Positions 26,655 through 36,297 of a stretch of 64,000 nt of DNA are shown piece after piece (the stretch's first letter is position 1; each line of letters begins with the position of its first letter). This DNA is from Brevundimonas bullata (GTDB lineage Bacteria > Pseudomonadota > Alphaproteobacteria > Caulobacterales > Caulobacteraceae), in assembly GCF_014207965.1 (NCBI RefSeq), contig NZ_JACHLM010000003.1:613621-677620 (forward strand), given 5' to 3'. The notes below the pieces were generated by a model, which worked only from the letters and a program-made list of their open reading frames with translations, made no database searches and was not told where the DNA came from. A program made the position numbers and the translations under genes.

Positions 26655-29600
26655 ACATCGCCACTCCGCACATGGCGGCGCGCCCCGATCCCCAGATCCG
26701 CGCCGCCGATCCCGCCCTGTCGGTCTTCGTCACCGCCAACGCCGGCTCGGGCAAGACCACCACCCTGGTCAGCCGGGTGGCGCGCCTGCTGCTGGGCGGG
26801 GCCGGGGCCTCGGCCATCCTGTGCGTGACCTACACCAAGGCCGCCGCCGCCGAGATGCAGGCCCGCCTGTTCGAGACGCTGGGCAAGTGGGCGGTCATGG
26901 ACGACGCCGCCCTGTCGGCCGAACTGGCCCGGCTGGACGCCAGCGATCCCGACGGCCTCAACCCGGCCCGCCTGTCCGAGGCCCGTCGCCTGTTCGCCCG
27001 CGCGCTGGAGACGCCGGGCGGCCTGAAGATCCAGACCATCCACGCCTTCTGCGAAAAGCTGCTGCGCCGCTTCCCCATCGAGGCGGGCGTCTCGCCGCGC
27101 TTCAGCGTGCTGGAGAACGAGGCCGCCATCGCGCTCAGCCACGCCGCGCGCGAGGAGCTGGCCCGCGCCGCGCTCCGGGACCCCGACGGTCCGGTGGGCC
27201 AGGCCTACAGCCATTTCGCCGTCGAGCTGGACTGGGGCCGCTTCGAGAGCCTGCTGGCCATGATCGAGGCCAAACGCGCCGACCTGACCGACTACGTCGC
27301 CCGCGTCGGTGACGGCTCGGCCCCCGGCCCGCACGCCTTGACCGGCGCCGATCCCGATCAGACGCCCGACGAGATCGAGGCCGATTTCATCCGCTGGCTG
27401 GACCGGGGCGAGGTCCGCCGCATGGCCGAGCTGATGGCGACCGGGGTAAAGACCGACAAGGACCGCGCCGCCGAACTGATCCACGCCCTCGACCACGAGT
27501 GGAGCTTCCACGGCCTCGGCGTCGTCTTCCTCACCGGCACGGGCTCGCCGCGCAAGTCGATGGCGACCAAGCAGGCCCCGCCCGACGCCGGCGGCTGGCT
27601 CAGCGATCTGCAGGACAAGTATCTGGCCACGCTGGACGTGGTGCGCGCCGCCAAGGTCGCCGCCGACACGATCAAGCTGCTGACCCTGGCCGTCGCCCAC
27701 GCCGCCTTCTACGAGGCCGCCAAGGCCGAGCGGGGGGCGCTGGACTTCTCGGACCTGGTGGCCAAGACCGTCGACCTGCTGACCACGCGTTCGACCGCGG
27801 CCTGGGTGCTGTACAAGCTGGACGGCGGCATCGACCACGTCCTGATCGACGAGGCCCAGGACACCGCGCCCGAGCAATGGGCCATCATGCGCGCCCTGAC
27901 CGGGGAGTTCTTCTCGGGCGAAGAGACCGACCGCACCGTCTTCGCCGTCGGTGACGAGAAGCAGTCGATCTACTCCTTCCAGGGTGCCCGGCCGGAACGG
28001 CTGCGTCAGGAATCCCAGGCCTATGACGCCCTGATCCGCGCCTCCGGTTCCGCCTTCGAAGGCGTGCCGCTGGAGACCTCCTACCGCTCGACCGAGGACG
28101 TCCTGGCCTTCGTCGATCACGCCTTCGCCGATCCCGAACGCACCCGCGCCCTGGTCGGCGAGGCGGGCGACATCCCCCGCCACCTGCCCGCCCGCGTCGG
28201 CCAGCGCGGCTCAGTCGACCTTTGGCCCCTGTTCATGGACGAGGCCCCGCCCGAGCGCGACGCCTGGGACGATCCGGTCGATCAGGAAGGCGTGGCCGGC
28301 GCGCGCAAACGCATGGCCGCCGCCCTGGCTCAGGAGATCAGGCGTCAGGTCGAAACCGGCGCCACGGTCTATGACCGCTCGACCCGCCAGCCCCGCGCCA
28401 GCGGCTACGGCGACTTCCTCATTCTGGTGCGTCGCCGCGACGCCACATTCGAAGAGATCATCCGCGCCCTGAAGAGCGCGGGCGTCCCTGTCGCCGGGGC
28501 CGACCGGCTGAAACTGTCCAGCCACATCGTCTTCGACGACCTCAAGGCCCTGGCTCGCTTCGCCCTCTTCCCTGGCGACGACCTGTCGCTGGCCGAGGTG
28601 CTGCGCAGCCCCTTCTGCGACGTGGACGAGGCCTCGCTCTATGGCCTGGCCGGGCGCGAGAAGCGTCAGGGCCTGTGGCGCGAACTGAAAGCCCGCGCCG
28701 ACGAACGTCCCGAATGGCGCCGGGCGCTGGAGCTGTGCCTGACCGCGCGCGCGGCGCGCGAGCACGACCCCTTCGCCTTCTTCTCCACCCTGCTGAACCG
28801 GGTGGACGACACGGGCGTCTCGGGCCGCGCCCGCGTGCTGACGCGGCTCGGCCGCGAGGCCGAGGAGGCCATCGACGAGACCCTCAATCAGGTCCTGGCC
28901 GCCGAGAATCGGGGCGGGACCGATCTGGAAACCTGCCTAGCCCTGCTGGAAGCCGCCGACGTCGAGGTGAAGCGCGAACTGGAAGGCCCGCGCGGCGAGG
29001 TCCGCGTCATGACCGTCCACGGCGCCAAGGGGCTGGAGGCGCCCGTCGTCATCCTGCCCGACACCACCATGAAGGCGAAGGCGCAGGGGCCGTCCCTGAT
29101 GCCGGTGGCGACCGAAGACGGCGAAGCCTGGCTGATGTGTCCCGGCTCCAAGACCGAAGACTGCGCCGCCTCCAAAGCCGCCCGCGAGGCGCGCGAGGCG
29201 CGGGTCAGCGACGAGTCCCTGCGCCTGCTCTACGTCGCCCTGACCCGCGCCCGCGACCGGGTCATCGTCATGGGGCGAGGTTCCAAGAAGGCCCCTGAAG
29301 CCGGCGACTGGTGGTCGGTGATCGAGGAGACCTTCAACCGCCTCGGCGACGAGGTGCGGACGCTGGACAACCACGTCCGCCGCTACGGCGTCGATCTCGA
29401 CGTCTTGCCCGCCGTGACCGCTGCCGCCGAGGCCCGCCCCGAAGCCCCGGACTGGACCCGCACGACCCCCGCCCGCGACGCCGCCGCCCGCTTCGCCTCG
29501 CCGTCGCAGATGCAGGAGCAGAAGCGCATCCCGGCGCCGTCTCCGCTCGCGCGTGGCGAAGGCCCCGGCGCCGGTCTGGGCCGCTTCCGGCGCGGCGACC

Positions 29601-30091
29601 TGATCCACCGCCTGCTGGAACGTCTGCCCGACATCTCCCCGATCGACCGCTCCGACGCCGCCGTGCGGATGCTGGCCCGCGAACGCGACCTATCGGACGA
29701 GCAGCGCGCCGAGATGATCGCCGCCGCCTTCGCCGTGCTGGACGATGCGCGGTTCGCCCCCGTCTTCGGCCAGGGCTCGCGCGCCGAGGTCGCCCTGACC
29801 GGCTCCTCACCCGACCTGCCCCCCGGCGTCTCCATCTCGGGGCGCATCGACCGGCTGGTGGTCACGCCCGAACGGGTGCTGGTGGTGGACTTCAAGTCCA
29901 ACCGCCCAGCCCCGGACAGGATAGAAGACGCGGACCCCGCCTATGTGCTGCAAATGGCGATCTATACCGCCGTGCTGAAGCGCCTCTATCCCGACCGCGC
30001 CGTCGAGGCGGCCCTGGTCTGGACCGACGGACCCAGGCTGATGGCCGTGCCGCAGAGCCTGATGGACGCGGCGCTTTCAAATGCGCGTTGA
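26651..30091 (+). CDS. addA: ATP-dependent helicase/nuclease subunit AddA
   Basis: Motor and nuclease subunit of AddAB, 1146 residues. UvrD-type helicase motifs are in order: Walker A ANAGSGKTTTLV (residues 30-40), motif Ia VTYTKAAAAEM, Walker B HVLIDEAQD (near residue 400), motif III VFAVGDEKQSIYSFQGA, motif V VMTVHGAKGLEAPVVILP and motif VI LLYVALTRARDRVIV. The C-terminal nuclease has ISGRIDRLVV and VLVVDFKSNRPAP (near residue 1078). It is the last gene of the acyltransferase-to-addA run. Confidence 0.95.
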   Translation: MNIATPHMAARPDPQIRAADPALSVFVTANAGSGKTTTLVSRVARLLLGGAGASAILCVTYTKAAAAEMQARLFETLGKWAVMDDAALSAELARLDASDPDGLNPARLSEARRLFARALETPGGLKIQTIHAFCEKLLRRFPIEAGVSPRFSVLENEAAIALSHAAREELARAALRDPDGPVGQAYSHFAVELDWGRFESLLAMIEAKRADLTDYVARVGDGSAPGPHALTGADPDQTPDEIEADFIRWLDRGEVRRMAELMATGVKTDKDRAAELIHALDHEWSFHGLGVVFLTGTGSPRKSMATKQAPPDAGGWLSDLQDKYLATLDVVRAAKVAADTIKLLTLAVAHAAFYEAAKAERGALDFSDLVAKTVDLLTTRSTAAWVLYKLDGGIDHVLIDEAQDTAPEQWAIMRALTGEFFSGEETDRTVFAVGDEKQSIYSFQGARPERLRQESQAYDALIRASGSAFEGVPLETSYRSTEDVLAFVDHAFADPERTRALVGEAGDIPRHLPARVGQRGSVDLWPLFMDEAPPERDAWDDPVDQEGVAGARKRMAAALAQEIRRQVETGATVYDRSTRQPRASGYGDFLILVRRRDATFEEIIRALKSAGVPVAGADRLKLSSHIVFDDLKALARFALFPGDDLSLAEVLRSPFCDVDEASLYGLAGREKRQGLWRELKARADERPEWRRALELCLTARAAREHDPFAFFSTLLNRVDDTGVSGRARVLTRLGREAEEAIDETLNQVLAAENRGGTDLETCLALLEAADVEVKRELEGPRGEVRVMTVHGAKGLEAPVVILPDTTMKAKAQGPSLMPVATEDGEAWLMCPGSKTEDCAASKAAREAREARVSDESLRLLYVALTRARDRVIVMGRGSKKAPEAGDWWSVIEETFNRLGDEVRTLDNHVRRYGVDLDVLPAVTAAAEARPEAPDWTRTTPARDAAARFASPSQMQEQKRIPAPSPLARGEGPGAGLGRFRRGDLIHRLLERLPDISPIDRSDAAVRMLARERDLSDEQRAEMIAAAFAVLDDARFAPVFGQGSRAEVALTGSSPDLPPGVSISGRIDRLVVTPERVLVVDFKSNRPAPDRIEDADPAYVLQMAIYTAVLKRLYPDRAVEAALVWTDGPRLMAVPQSLMDAALSNAR

Positions 30092-30219
30092 TTTGTGCGG
30101 GATTCGCTCCCACATCTCCCCCTGAACGCTGAACCCATCCTCAGCGCGCCACTTATTTGGTGCTCAAGCAGCGAGGCCCCGCAGGCCGAGCGTTAGCACC
30201 CCTAAAAGGAGAGCCATTC

Positions 30220-30552
30220 ATGGCGACTGTCAAAGTCACCGACGAAAGCTTCGACGCCGACGTCCTGAAATCCTCGACCCCCGTCCTGGTGGACTTCTGG
30301 GCCGAGTGGTGCGGCCCGTGCAAGCAGATCGGCCCGGCCCTGGAACAGATCGCCGACGAACTGTCGGGCAAGGTGACGATCGCCAAGATCAACATCGACG
30401 ACAGCCCCATGACCCCGTCCAAGATGGGCGTGAAGGGCATCCCGACCCTGATGCTATTCAAGGACGGCCAGCTGGCCTCGATGAAGGTCGGCGCCATGCC
30501 CAAGGGCAAGATCGTCGAATGGCTGGCCGAGGCCGGCGTCAAGGCCGACTAA
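30220..30552 (+). CDS. trxA: Thioredoxin
   Basis: Small redox protein that reduces disulfides in ribonucleotide reductase, peroxiredoxins and others; 110 residues, cytoplasmic. The active site WCGPC places Cys31 and Cys34, and the cis-proline loop GIPTLMLF is present. A strong Shine-Dalgarno (AAAAGGAGAG) lies just upstream, and the 128-base gap after addA leaves room for its own promoter. An inverted-repeat element follows 6 bases after the stop. Confidence 0.96.
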   Translation: MATVKVTDESFDADVLKSSTPVLVDFWAEWCGPCKQIGPALEQIADELSGKVTIAKINIDDSPMTPSKMGVKGIPTLMLFKDGQLASMKVGAMPKGKIVEWLAEAGVKAD

Positions 30553-30557
30553 AAAAT

Positions 30558-30726
30558 CTCCCTCCCCTTCATGGGGAGGGTGGCTGAGACCTGAAGGGTC
30601 GAGGCCGGGTGGGGGCGGCGTGGCGAAGGCCCGCCGCCTTTGGCTTGTCTGAGGTTTGGATGCGGCAGGTGGCCCTCCCCACCCGGTCGCTGCGCGACCA
30701 CCCTCCCCATGCAGGGGAGGGAGAAG
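30558..30726. repeat. Intergenic inverted-repeat element, family A, copy 2
   Basis: About 170 bases filling the gap between the convergent trxA and folC genes; its right end touches the folC stop codon. The left arm (CCCTCCCCTTCATGGGGAGG, then GTGGCTGAG) and right arm (CCACCCTCCCCATGCAGGGG) are near complements, as are the inner blocks CCGGGTGGGGGCGG and CCTCCCCACCCGGTCGC. The arms are almost identical to copy 1 at 15026-15174, while the centre differs. Confidence 0.85.
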
Positions 30727-32001
30727 CTAGGTGGGCCAGGTCTCGGGACTGGCGCCCAGCACTTCTCCGGCCAGATAGAGAGAGCCGCAGATGACAATGC
30801 GTCCGGCGCCGAGCGCTAGGGCGCGGTCAAGGGCCTCGTCCACCGAGGCTGTCGGCAGGGCGCCGAAGCCCCGCCCCTGGGCCACAGCGGCCAGGGCCGC
30901 CGGATCGGCCGCCGCGCCGTCGAAGGCCACGGTGAAGACCTGGGCGTCGAGCCCCTTCAGCGCCTCGAAGAAGCCGCCCGCGTCCTTGTTGGCCAGCATG
31001 GCGACGATCAGGGCCAGGGGGCGCGGCGCCCTTGCCTGGCGCTCGGCCAGGGTCCGGGCCATGGCCCGTCCGGCGTGGGGATTGTGCCCGCCGTCCAGCC
31101 ACAGTTCGGCGTCCGCCGCCTGCGCTTTTTCAGCATAGGGACCGGCGGTCAGACGCTGCATCCGCGCGGGCCAGCGCACGGCCTTCAGCCCCGCCGCGAT
31201 GGCGGCCTCGGGCAGGTCCAGTTCCAGCGCCGCCGCCACGGCCACGCCGGCGTTGTCGAACTGATGCGGGCCGCTCAGCGCCGGGGCCGGCAGGTCGAGG
31301 AAGCGCTCCTGATCCTGATAGACCAGACCGCCGCGCTCGGCCCAGGCGTCGAAATCCACGCCCATGACGGTCAGGGGCGAGTTCACCTCGGCGGCGCGGC
31401 GTTCGATCACCGCCATGACCGCCTCGGACTGACGGGCGATGACCCCCCGCGCCCCGGCCTTGAGGATGCCCGCCTTCTCCGCGGCGACGCCCTCGATCTT
31501 GTCGCCCAGGAATTCGGCGTGATCCAGATCGACGGGGGTGATGACGCTCAACAGGGGTCGGTCGATGACATTGGTGGCGTCCAGCGAGCCGCCCAGCCCC
31601 ACCTCGACAATGGCCAAATCAGCCGGCGTCTCGCTCATGGCGAGGAAGGCGGCGGCGGTCGTGCTCTCGAACACGGTGGCCTCGCCCGACACCGCTTCGA
31701 TGCGATCGAGGATGGCGTTCAAGGCCTCGTCGCTGATCAGGGTTCCCGCCAGCCGAATGCGCTCGTTGAAGCGCACCAGATGTGGCGAGGTATAGGCGTG
31801 GACCCGCAGACCCGCTGCCTCGGCGATGGCCCGGATCAGGGCCACGGTCGAGCCCTTGCCGTTGGTCCCGGCGACATGAACCACCGGCGGCAGCTTGTTC
31901 TGAGGATTTCCCAGCGTCGCGCAAAGCGCCCGCATCCGGTCCAGCGACAAGTCGATGCGCTGCGGATGGCGGGCCAGAAGACGCTGGGAAATCGGGTCCA
32001 T
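30727..32001 (-). CDS. folC: Bifunctional dihydrofolate/folylpolyglutamate synthase
   Basis: Adds glutamate to dihydropteroate to form dihydrofolate and extends the tail of tetrahydrofolates; cytoplasmic, 424 residues. The Mur-ligase-type ATP site is HVAGTNGKGSTVALIRAI (residues about 43-60). Others are TSPHLVRFNERIRL, the folate-binding region EVGLGGSLDATNVI, and LDGGHNPHAG. It is the last gene of the trpF-trpB-orf-trpA-accD-folC operon, 9 bases after the accD stop, an order conserved in many alphaproteobacteria. Confidence 0.95.
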   Translation of the reverse strand: MDPISQRLLARHPQRIDLSLDRMRALCATLGNPQNKLPPVVHVAGTNGKGSTVALIRAIAEAAGLRVHAYTSPHLVRFNERIRLAGTLISDEALNAILDRIEAVSGEATVFESTTAAAFLAMSETPADLAIVEVGLGGSLDATNVIDRPLLSVITPVDLDHAEFLGDKIEGVAAEKAGILKAGARGVIARQSEAVMAVIERRAAEVNSPLTVMGVDFDAWAERGGLVYQDQERFLDLPAPALSGPHQFDNAGVAVAAALELDLPEAAIAAGLKAVRWPARMQRLTAGPYAEKAQAADAELWLDGGHNPHAGRAMARTLAERQARAPRPLALIVAMLANKDAGGFFEALKGLDAQVFTVAFDGAAADPAALAAVAQGRGFGALPTASVDEALDRALALGAGRIVICGSLYLAGEVLGASPETWPT

Positions 32002-32010
32002 CGGGTGGCT

Positions 32011-32901
32011 TTAGGCCGCCTTGCGCTTGCCGCCCATCAGCATGGACATGATCTGGCCCAGGGTCGTCGGCAGGTCGCCGCGCGCCACGACCTTGTCGAC
32101 CATGCCCTTGCCTTGCAGATACTCGGCGCGCTGGAAGCCCGGCGGCAGTTTCTCACGGATGGTGGTCTCGATCACGCGCGGACCGGCGAAGCCGATCAGG
32201 GCGCCCGGTTCAGCCAGGTGGACGTCGCCCAGCATAGCGTAGGAGGCGGTCACGCCCCCCGTAGTCGGGTCGGTCAGGACCACGATATAGGGCAGCTGCG
32301 CCGCCTTCACCTCCTGCACCGCCAGGGTGGTGCGGGCCATCTGCATCAGGCTCAGCGCGCCTTCCTGCATCCGCGCGCCGCCGGCGGCGGTGAAGCAGAT
32401 GAAGGGCACGCCGCGCTTCACGGCTTCACGCGCGGCGGCGATGAAGGCCTCGCCCGCCGCCATGCCCAGCGACCCGCCCATGAAGGTGAAGTCCTGCACG
32501 ATGACGACCGCGGCCACGCCGTCGATCTTGCCGAAACCAATCGCCATCGTGTCCTTGCGGCCCGCCGCCTTACGCGCCGCGTTCAGGCGGTCCTTGTAGG
32601 GCTTGCCGTCCGAGAACTTCAGCGGGTCTTCCGGCACGTCCGGGGTGTCGATACTTTCGAACGCGCCGTCGTCGAAAGTGGCCTTCAGACGCGTCGGCGC
32701 ATTGATCCGCATATGACGCCCCGACGGCGTGACCCACAGGGCCGCCTCCAGGTCCGTGCGGAACAGCATCTCGCCGCTGTCCGGGTCCTTGACCCACAGG
32801 TTGTCGGGCGTGTCGCGCCGGCTGACGATCTTGCGCACGCCCGGAGCGAAGCGGGACAGCCAGCCGCCGCGCGGCTTGTTCTCAGGATTCTTGTCGACCA
32901 T
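32011..32901 (-). CDS. accD: Acetyl-CoA carboxylase carboxyltransferase subunit beta
   Basis: Beta subunit of the carboxyltransferase that makes malonyl-CoA for fatty acid synthesis; 296 residues from [12 protein letters not shown]. The crotonase-type core is complete ([69 protein letters not shown]). The N-terminal zinc-ribbon region ([20 protein letters not shown], then [12 protein letters not shown]) has none of the four zinc-binding cysteines of E. coli AccD, so the ribbon is probably metal-free. It lies 10 bases after trpA. Confidence 0.95.
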   Translation of the reverse strand: MVDKNPENKPRGGWLSRFAPGVRKIVSRRDTPDNLWVKDPDSGEMLFRTDLEAALWVTPSGRHMRINAPTRLKATFDDGAFESIDTPDVPEDPLKFSDGKPYKDRLNAARKAAGRKDTMAIGFGKIDGVAAVVIVQDFTFMGGSLGMAAGEAFIAAAREAVKRGVPFICFTAAGGARMQEGALSLMQMARTTLAVQEVKAAQLPYIVVLTDPTTGGVTASYAMLGDVHLAEPGALIGFAGPRVIETTIREKLPPGFQRAEYLQGKGMVDKVVARGDLPTTLGQIMSMLMGGKRKAA

Positions 32902-32911
32902 GAGCGCGCCT

Positions 32912-33769
32912 TTAAACGGTTTCCCCAAGGAAAGCACTAATGGGGGAAGCACTAGTTCTGGCGGTTTTCACCGCATCGGCCAGGGCCTTCACCTTGGCCA
33001 GAACGCGGGGAACGACGGGTTCGTTCGCTGCGAGAGCGCCGGCGACTTCATCGACGAAGACTGACCCGGCCACCACCGCATCGGCCACGCGGGCGATCTC
33101 GGCGGCGCGCTCGGGCGTCTTGACGCCGAAGCCGACGGCGACCGGCAGGTTGGCGGCCTTGCGGACTCGCTCCGCAGCGGGGGCGACGGAAGCGGCCTGC
33201 GCCTCCTTGACGCCCGTCACGCCCGCTACCGAGACGTAATAGACAAAGCCCGAGGTGCCGCGCGCGATGACCTTCAGCCGGTCGTCGTCCGAGGTCGGCG
33301 TGGCCAGACGGATCAGCGACACCTCGGCCGCATCCAGCGCCGTCGCCAGAGGCCCGGCCTCTTCCGGCGGGCAATCGACCACGATCAGGCCGTCCACGCC
33401 TGCCTCGGCGGCGTCACGCGCGAAGGCCTCGTAGCCGTAGCTCTCAACCGGGTTCAGATAGCCCATCAGGATCACCGGGGTGGCGTCGTCGCCTTTACGG
33501 AAGTCCGCCACCAGATCCAGCGTGCCGCGCAGGGTCATTCCCGCCGCCAGCCCCCGCAGCGCCGCGCGCTGGATCGGCGGTCCCTCGGCCATGGGGTCCG
33601 AGAAGGCCAGGCCCAGTTCGATCAGATCGGCCCCGGCGGCGGGCAGGCCGCGCAGGATCTCCAGCGCCTCTTCCCGGCTGGGATCGCCGGTCATGACGTA
33701 GGGAATGAAGCCGGCCCGGCCTTCAGCCTTCAGCGCGGCGAAACGGGCGTCGATACGGGTCGTCGTCAC
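32912..33769 (-). CDS. trpA: Tryptophan synthase alpha chain
   Basis: Cleaves indole-3-glycerol phosphate to indole, which is channelled to TrpB. It has 285 residues and a TIM barrel. The catalytic glutamate is in ADLIELG (Glu51). The stretch that normally reads SDPxADGP is [11 protein letters not shown], so the position of the second catalytic residue (Asp60 in Salmonella/E. coli) holds Glu. The phosphate-binding loop [11 protein letters not shown] is intact. Its start overlaps the stop of a secreted-protein gene rather than trpB. Confidence 0.94.
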   Translation of the reverse strand: MTTTRIDARFAALKAEGRAGFIPYVMTGDPSREEALEILRGLPAAGADLIELGLAFSDPMAEGPPIQRAALRGLAAGMTLRGTLDLVADFRKGDDATPVILMGYLNPVESYGYEAFARDAAEAGVDGLIVVDCPPEEAGPLATALDAAEVSLIRLATPTSDDDRLKVIARGTSGFVYYVSVAGVTGVKEAQAASVAPAAERVRKAANLPVAVGFGVKTPERAAEIARVADAVVAGSVFVDEVAGALAANEPVVPRVLAKVKALADAVKTARTSASPISAFLGETV

Positions 33770-34242
33770 TGGGGCGTCGCTCCCGCGGGCTCGGCGGCGC
33801 AGACATTGCCGGGGATGGTGGCGAAGCCGAGATACCCCGGCGATTCCGGCGCGGAAGGGCCGGCGGTGTCGTAGAAGGCCACCATCTGCAGACCGTCGCA
33901 GATCCCGCCGTCCTTGCGCTTGATCAGAACGACGCGGTTGTTGTCGCCGCCCGCCGGCAACCAGCCCTGGCTTTCGAAGTGGGCGATATAGGTTTCGGCC
34001 AGGGCGCCGACGCTGGCGAGCGGGGCGGTGACGCAGAAGGCGCGACCGTTCAGCCCATGCAGATTGCCGCAGTCCGGCGCGGCCTTGGCCGCCCCCAACA
34101 GCGGCGTATCCGCGGCGGGCGCGCCCTGCGGACCGGGCGCCGCAGGCTGAGCGGCTGGAGCGGCGGGCGCCGCCTGGGTCTTGGCCATCGTCAGGGTCGG
34201 CGACACGGCGGCGGCCAGGGCCGCGATCATAAGGGTCTTCAT
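33766..34242 (-). CDS. Small secreted protein of unknown function, inserted between trpB and trpA
   Basis: A 158-residue protein with a signal peptide (MKTLMIAALAAAVSPTLTMA), an Ala/Pro-rich linker to about residue 55, then a compact domain. Four cysteines (58, 70, 115, 148) could form two disulfides in the periplasm (DCGNLHGLNGRAFC, GGICDGLQMVAFYD). I recognise no family. It sits tightly in the trp operon: it starts 2 bases after the trpB stop and overlaps trpA by 4 bases, so it must be co-translated with tryptophan synthase. A TTG two codons upstream is less likely than this ATG. Confidence 0.8.
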   Translation of the reverse strand: MKTLMIAALAAAVSPTLTMAKTQAAPAAPAAQPAAPGPQGAPAADTPLLGAAKAAPDCGNLHGLNGRAFCVTAPLASVGALAETYIAHFESQGWLPAGGDNNRVVLIKRKDGGICDGLQMVAFYDTAGPSAPESPGYLGFATIPGNVCAAEPAGATPQ

Positions 34243-34244
34243 GC

Positions 34245-35459
34245 TCAAAGCTCCACGCCCAGATGCTTGGCTACGGTGAAAATGTCCTTGTCGCCGCGGC
34301 CCGACAGGACCAGGACGACGTCGCCGCCCTGACCCACATCCCTGGCGATCTCGCCGATGCGCGCCAGGGCGTGCGAAGGCTCCAGCGCCGGGATGATGCC
34401 CTCCAGCTTGGACAGCATCTGGAAGGCGTCCAGCGCCTCGTCGTCGGTGGCCGACAGATATTCCCCGCGGCCCAGGTCGTTCAGCCAGGCGTGCTCCGGC
34501 CCGATGCCCGGATAGTCCAGACCGGCCGAGATGGAGTGGCCCTCCAGGATCTGGCCGTCCGCATCCTGCAACAGATAGGTGCGGTTGCCGTGCAGCACGC
34601 CGGGACGGCCGCCCTTCAGACTGGCGGCGTGTTCGGGGGTGTCCAGACCATGGCCCGCCGCCTCGACGCCGATCAGGCGCACCTCGGCGTCGTCGACGAA
34701 GGGGTGGAAGGCGCCGATGGCGTTGGAGCCGCCGCCTATGCAGGCCACCACGGCGTCAGGCAGGCGCCCGATCCGATCCAGCGACTGGCGCTTGATCTCG
34801 CGGCCGATCACCGACTGGAAGTCGCGCACCATGGCCGGATAGGGGGCCGGGCCCGCCGCCGTGCCGATGATGTAATAGGTGTCCTCGACGTTGGTGACCC
34901 AGTCGCGCATCGCCTCGTTCATGGCGTCCTTCAGCGTCGCCGCCCCGGCGGTGACGGCCGCCACCTCGGCCCCCATCAGCTTCATGCGGAAGACGTTGGG
35001 CTGCTGACGCTCGACGTCCACCGCGCCCATATAGACCGTGCACGGCAGGCCGAAGCGGGCGCAGACGGTGGCCGAGGCCACGCCGTGCTGACCGGCGCCG
35101 GTCTCGGCGATGATCCGCGTCTTGCCCATGCGACGGGCCAGCAGGATCTGGCCCATACAGTTGTTGATCTTGTGCGCGCCCGTGTGGTTCAGGTCCTCGC
35201 GCTTCAGCCAGATCTTGGCCCCGCCGAAATGATCGGTCAGCCGCTCGGCGAAATAGAGCGGGCTTTCGCGACCGACATAGTGGGTCAGGAAATCGTCCAG
35301 CTCGGCCTGGAAGCTCGGATCGGCCTTGGCCGCCTCATAGGCCGCCTGAAGCTCATGGATCAGCGGCATCAGGGTTTCGGGCACGAAGCGGCCGCCATAG
35401 GGACCGAAGCGGCCCTCGGCGTCAGGCCAGGCGTAGGAGTTCGGGATAATTGCGTTCAC
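34245..35459 (-). CDS. trpB: Tryptophan synthase beta chain
   Basis: PLP enzyme that joins indole and serine to give tryptophan; 404 residues, normal length. The PLP-binding lysine is Lys97 in [10 protein letters not shown]. Others are GAGQHGVA, the PLP-phosphate loop [10 protein letters not shown] and [12 protein letters not shown]. It follows trpF by 32 bases. The usual coupling with trpA is broken by the small secreted-protein gene between them. Confidence 0.97.
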   Translation of the reverse strand: MNAIIPNSYAWPDAEGRFGPYGGRFVPETLMPLIHELQAAYEAAKADPSFQAELDDFLTHYVGRESPLYFAERLTDHFGGAKIWLKREDLNHTGAHKINNCMGQILLARRMGKTRIIAETGAGQHGVASATVCARFGLPCTVYMGAVDVERQQPNVFRMKLMGAEVAAVTAGAATLKDAMNEAMRDWVTNVEDTYYIIGTAAGPAPYPAMVRDFQSVIGREIKRQSLDRIGRLPDAVVACIGGGSNAIGAFHPFVDDAEVRLIGVEAAGHGLDTPEHAASLKGGRPGVLHGNRTYLLQDADGQILEGHSISAGLDYPGIGPEHAWLNDLGRGEYLSATDDEALDAFQMLSKLEGIIPALEPSHALARIGEIARDVGQGGDVVLVLSGRGDKDIFTVAKHLGVEL

Positions 35460-35491
35460 GAGCGGCAGTCTTTCGCGAGAAGGCGACGAAA

Positions 35492-36130
35492 TCAGGACCG
35501 GGATACGGCCTCGAGGAAGGCGTGGATCAGGTCAGGGTCCTTAACACCCGGCGCGCTTTCGACGCCAGAGGAGACATCGACCAAGGGCGCCCCCGAAATC
35601 CGCACGGCCTCGGTGATATTTTGCGGCTCCAGCCCGCCTGCGAGGAACCAGCATGCCGGCAGGGCGCGGTTTTGCATCAACGACCAATCGAACGAGGCCC
35701 CGACCCCGCCGGGCAGGCTGGAGCCTTCAGGCGGCTTGGCGTCGAACAGCAGATGGTCCGCCACATCGGCCCACTCCGGCACAGACGCGAAGTCGGCCTC
35801 GGTGCGGATCGGCAGAGCCTTGATGATCCCCGCCCCGGTCAGCCGCCGCACCTCGGCGGCGCGCTGCGGCGTCTCATGCCCATGCAGCTGGATCAGGTCG
35901 GGCCGCAGGATCAGTCCCACCTCGGTCAGCAGGGCGTCGTCAGGATCAACCAGCACGGCGACGATCTTCGCCTTGCCCCGCGCCCGGTCGAACAGGGTGG
36001 CGGCGTGCAGCGGCGGGATATGGCGCGGGCTCTTTTCAAACACCACCGCCCCGACAAAGGCCGCGCCGCCGTGCAAGGCTGCATCCAGCGTCTCGGGCGT
36101 CGTCAGTCCGCAGATCTTGGCCAAGGTCAT
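35492..36130 (-). CDS. trpF: Phosphoribosylanthranilate isomerase
   Basis: Third step of tryptophan synthesis from anthranilate; a 212-residue TIM barrel. The catalytic cysteine is in [10 protein letters not shown] (Cys6) and the general acid aspartate lies in [26 protein letters not shown] and [15 protein letters not shown] form the phosphate-binding end. It is the first gene of the trp-accD-folC operon. The ATG at 36130 (MTLAKICG) is chosen; nine upstream in-frame codons are not family-like. Confidence 0.94.
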   Translation of the reverse strand: MTLAKICGLTTPETLDAALHGGAAFVGAVVFEKSPRHIPPLHAATLFDRARGKAKIVAVLVDPDDALLTEVGLILRPDLIQLHGHETPQRAAEVRRLTGAGIIKALPIRTEADFASVPEWADVADHLLFDAKPPEGSSLPGGVGASFDWSLMQNRALPACWFLAGGLEPQNITEAVRISGAPLVDVSSGVESAPGVKDPDLIHAFLEAVSRS

Positions 36131-36183
36131 GTGAGGGAGGTGCGCGAGCGAGGCCAAGAGGTCAAGCGTCGCCCTCCCCTCTT

Positions 36184-36289
36184 CGTCATCCCGGAAGCGG
36201 CGCAGCCGCTATCCGGGACCGCAGGAAGCGCTGACGGCGGCGTCCTGGGCGGTCCCGGCTCTCCGCTGACGCTTCGGCCGGGATGACGA
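36184..36289. repeat. Intergenic inverted-repeat element, family B
   Basis: About 105 bases. The ends are complementary (CGTCATCCCGG at the left, CCGGGATGACG at the right). Inner blocks also pair (CGCAGCCGC with GCTGACG-flanked sequence; CCGGGACCGC with GCGGTCCCGG). It lies upstream of trpF and 8 bases past the stop of rsuA, so it is in the trp operon leader. No coding capacity. Confidence 0.75.
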
Positions 36290-36297
36290 CCTTGGCT

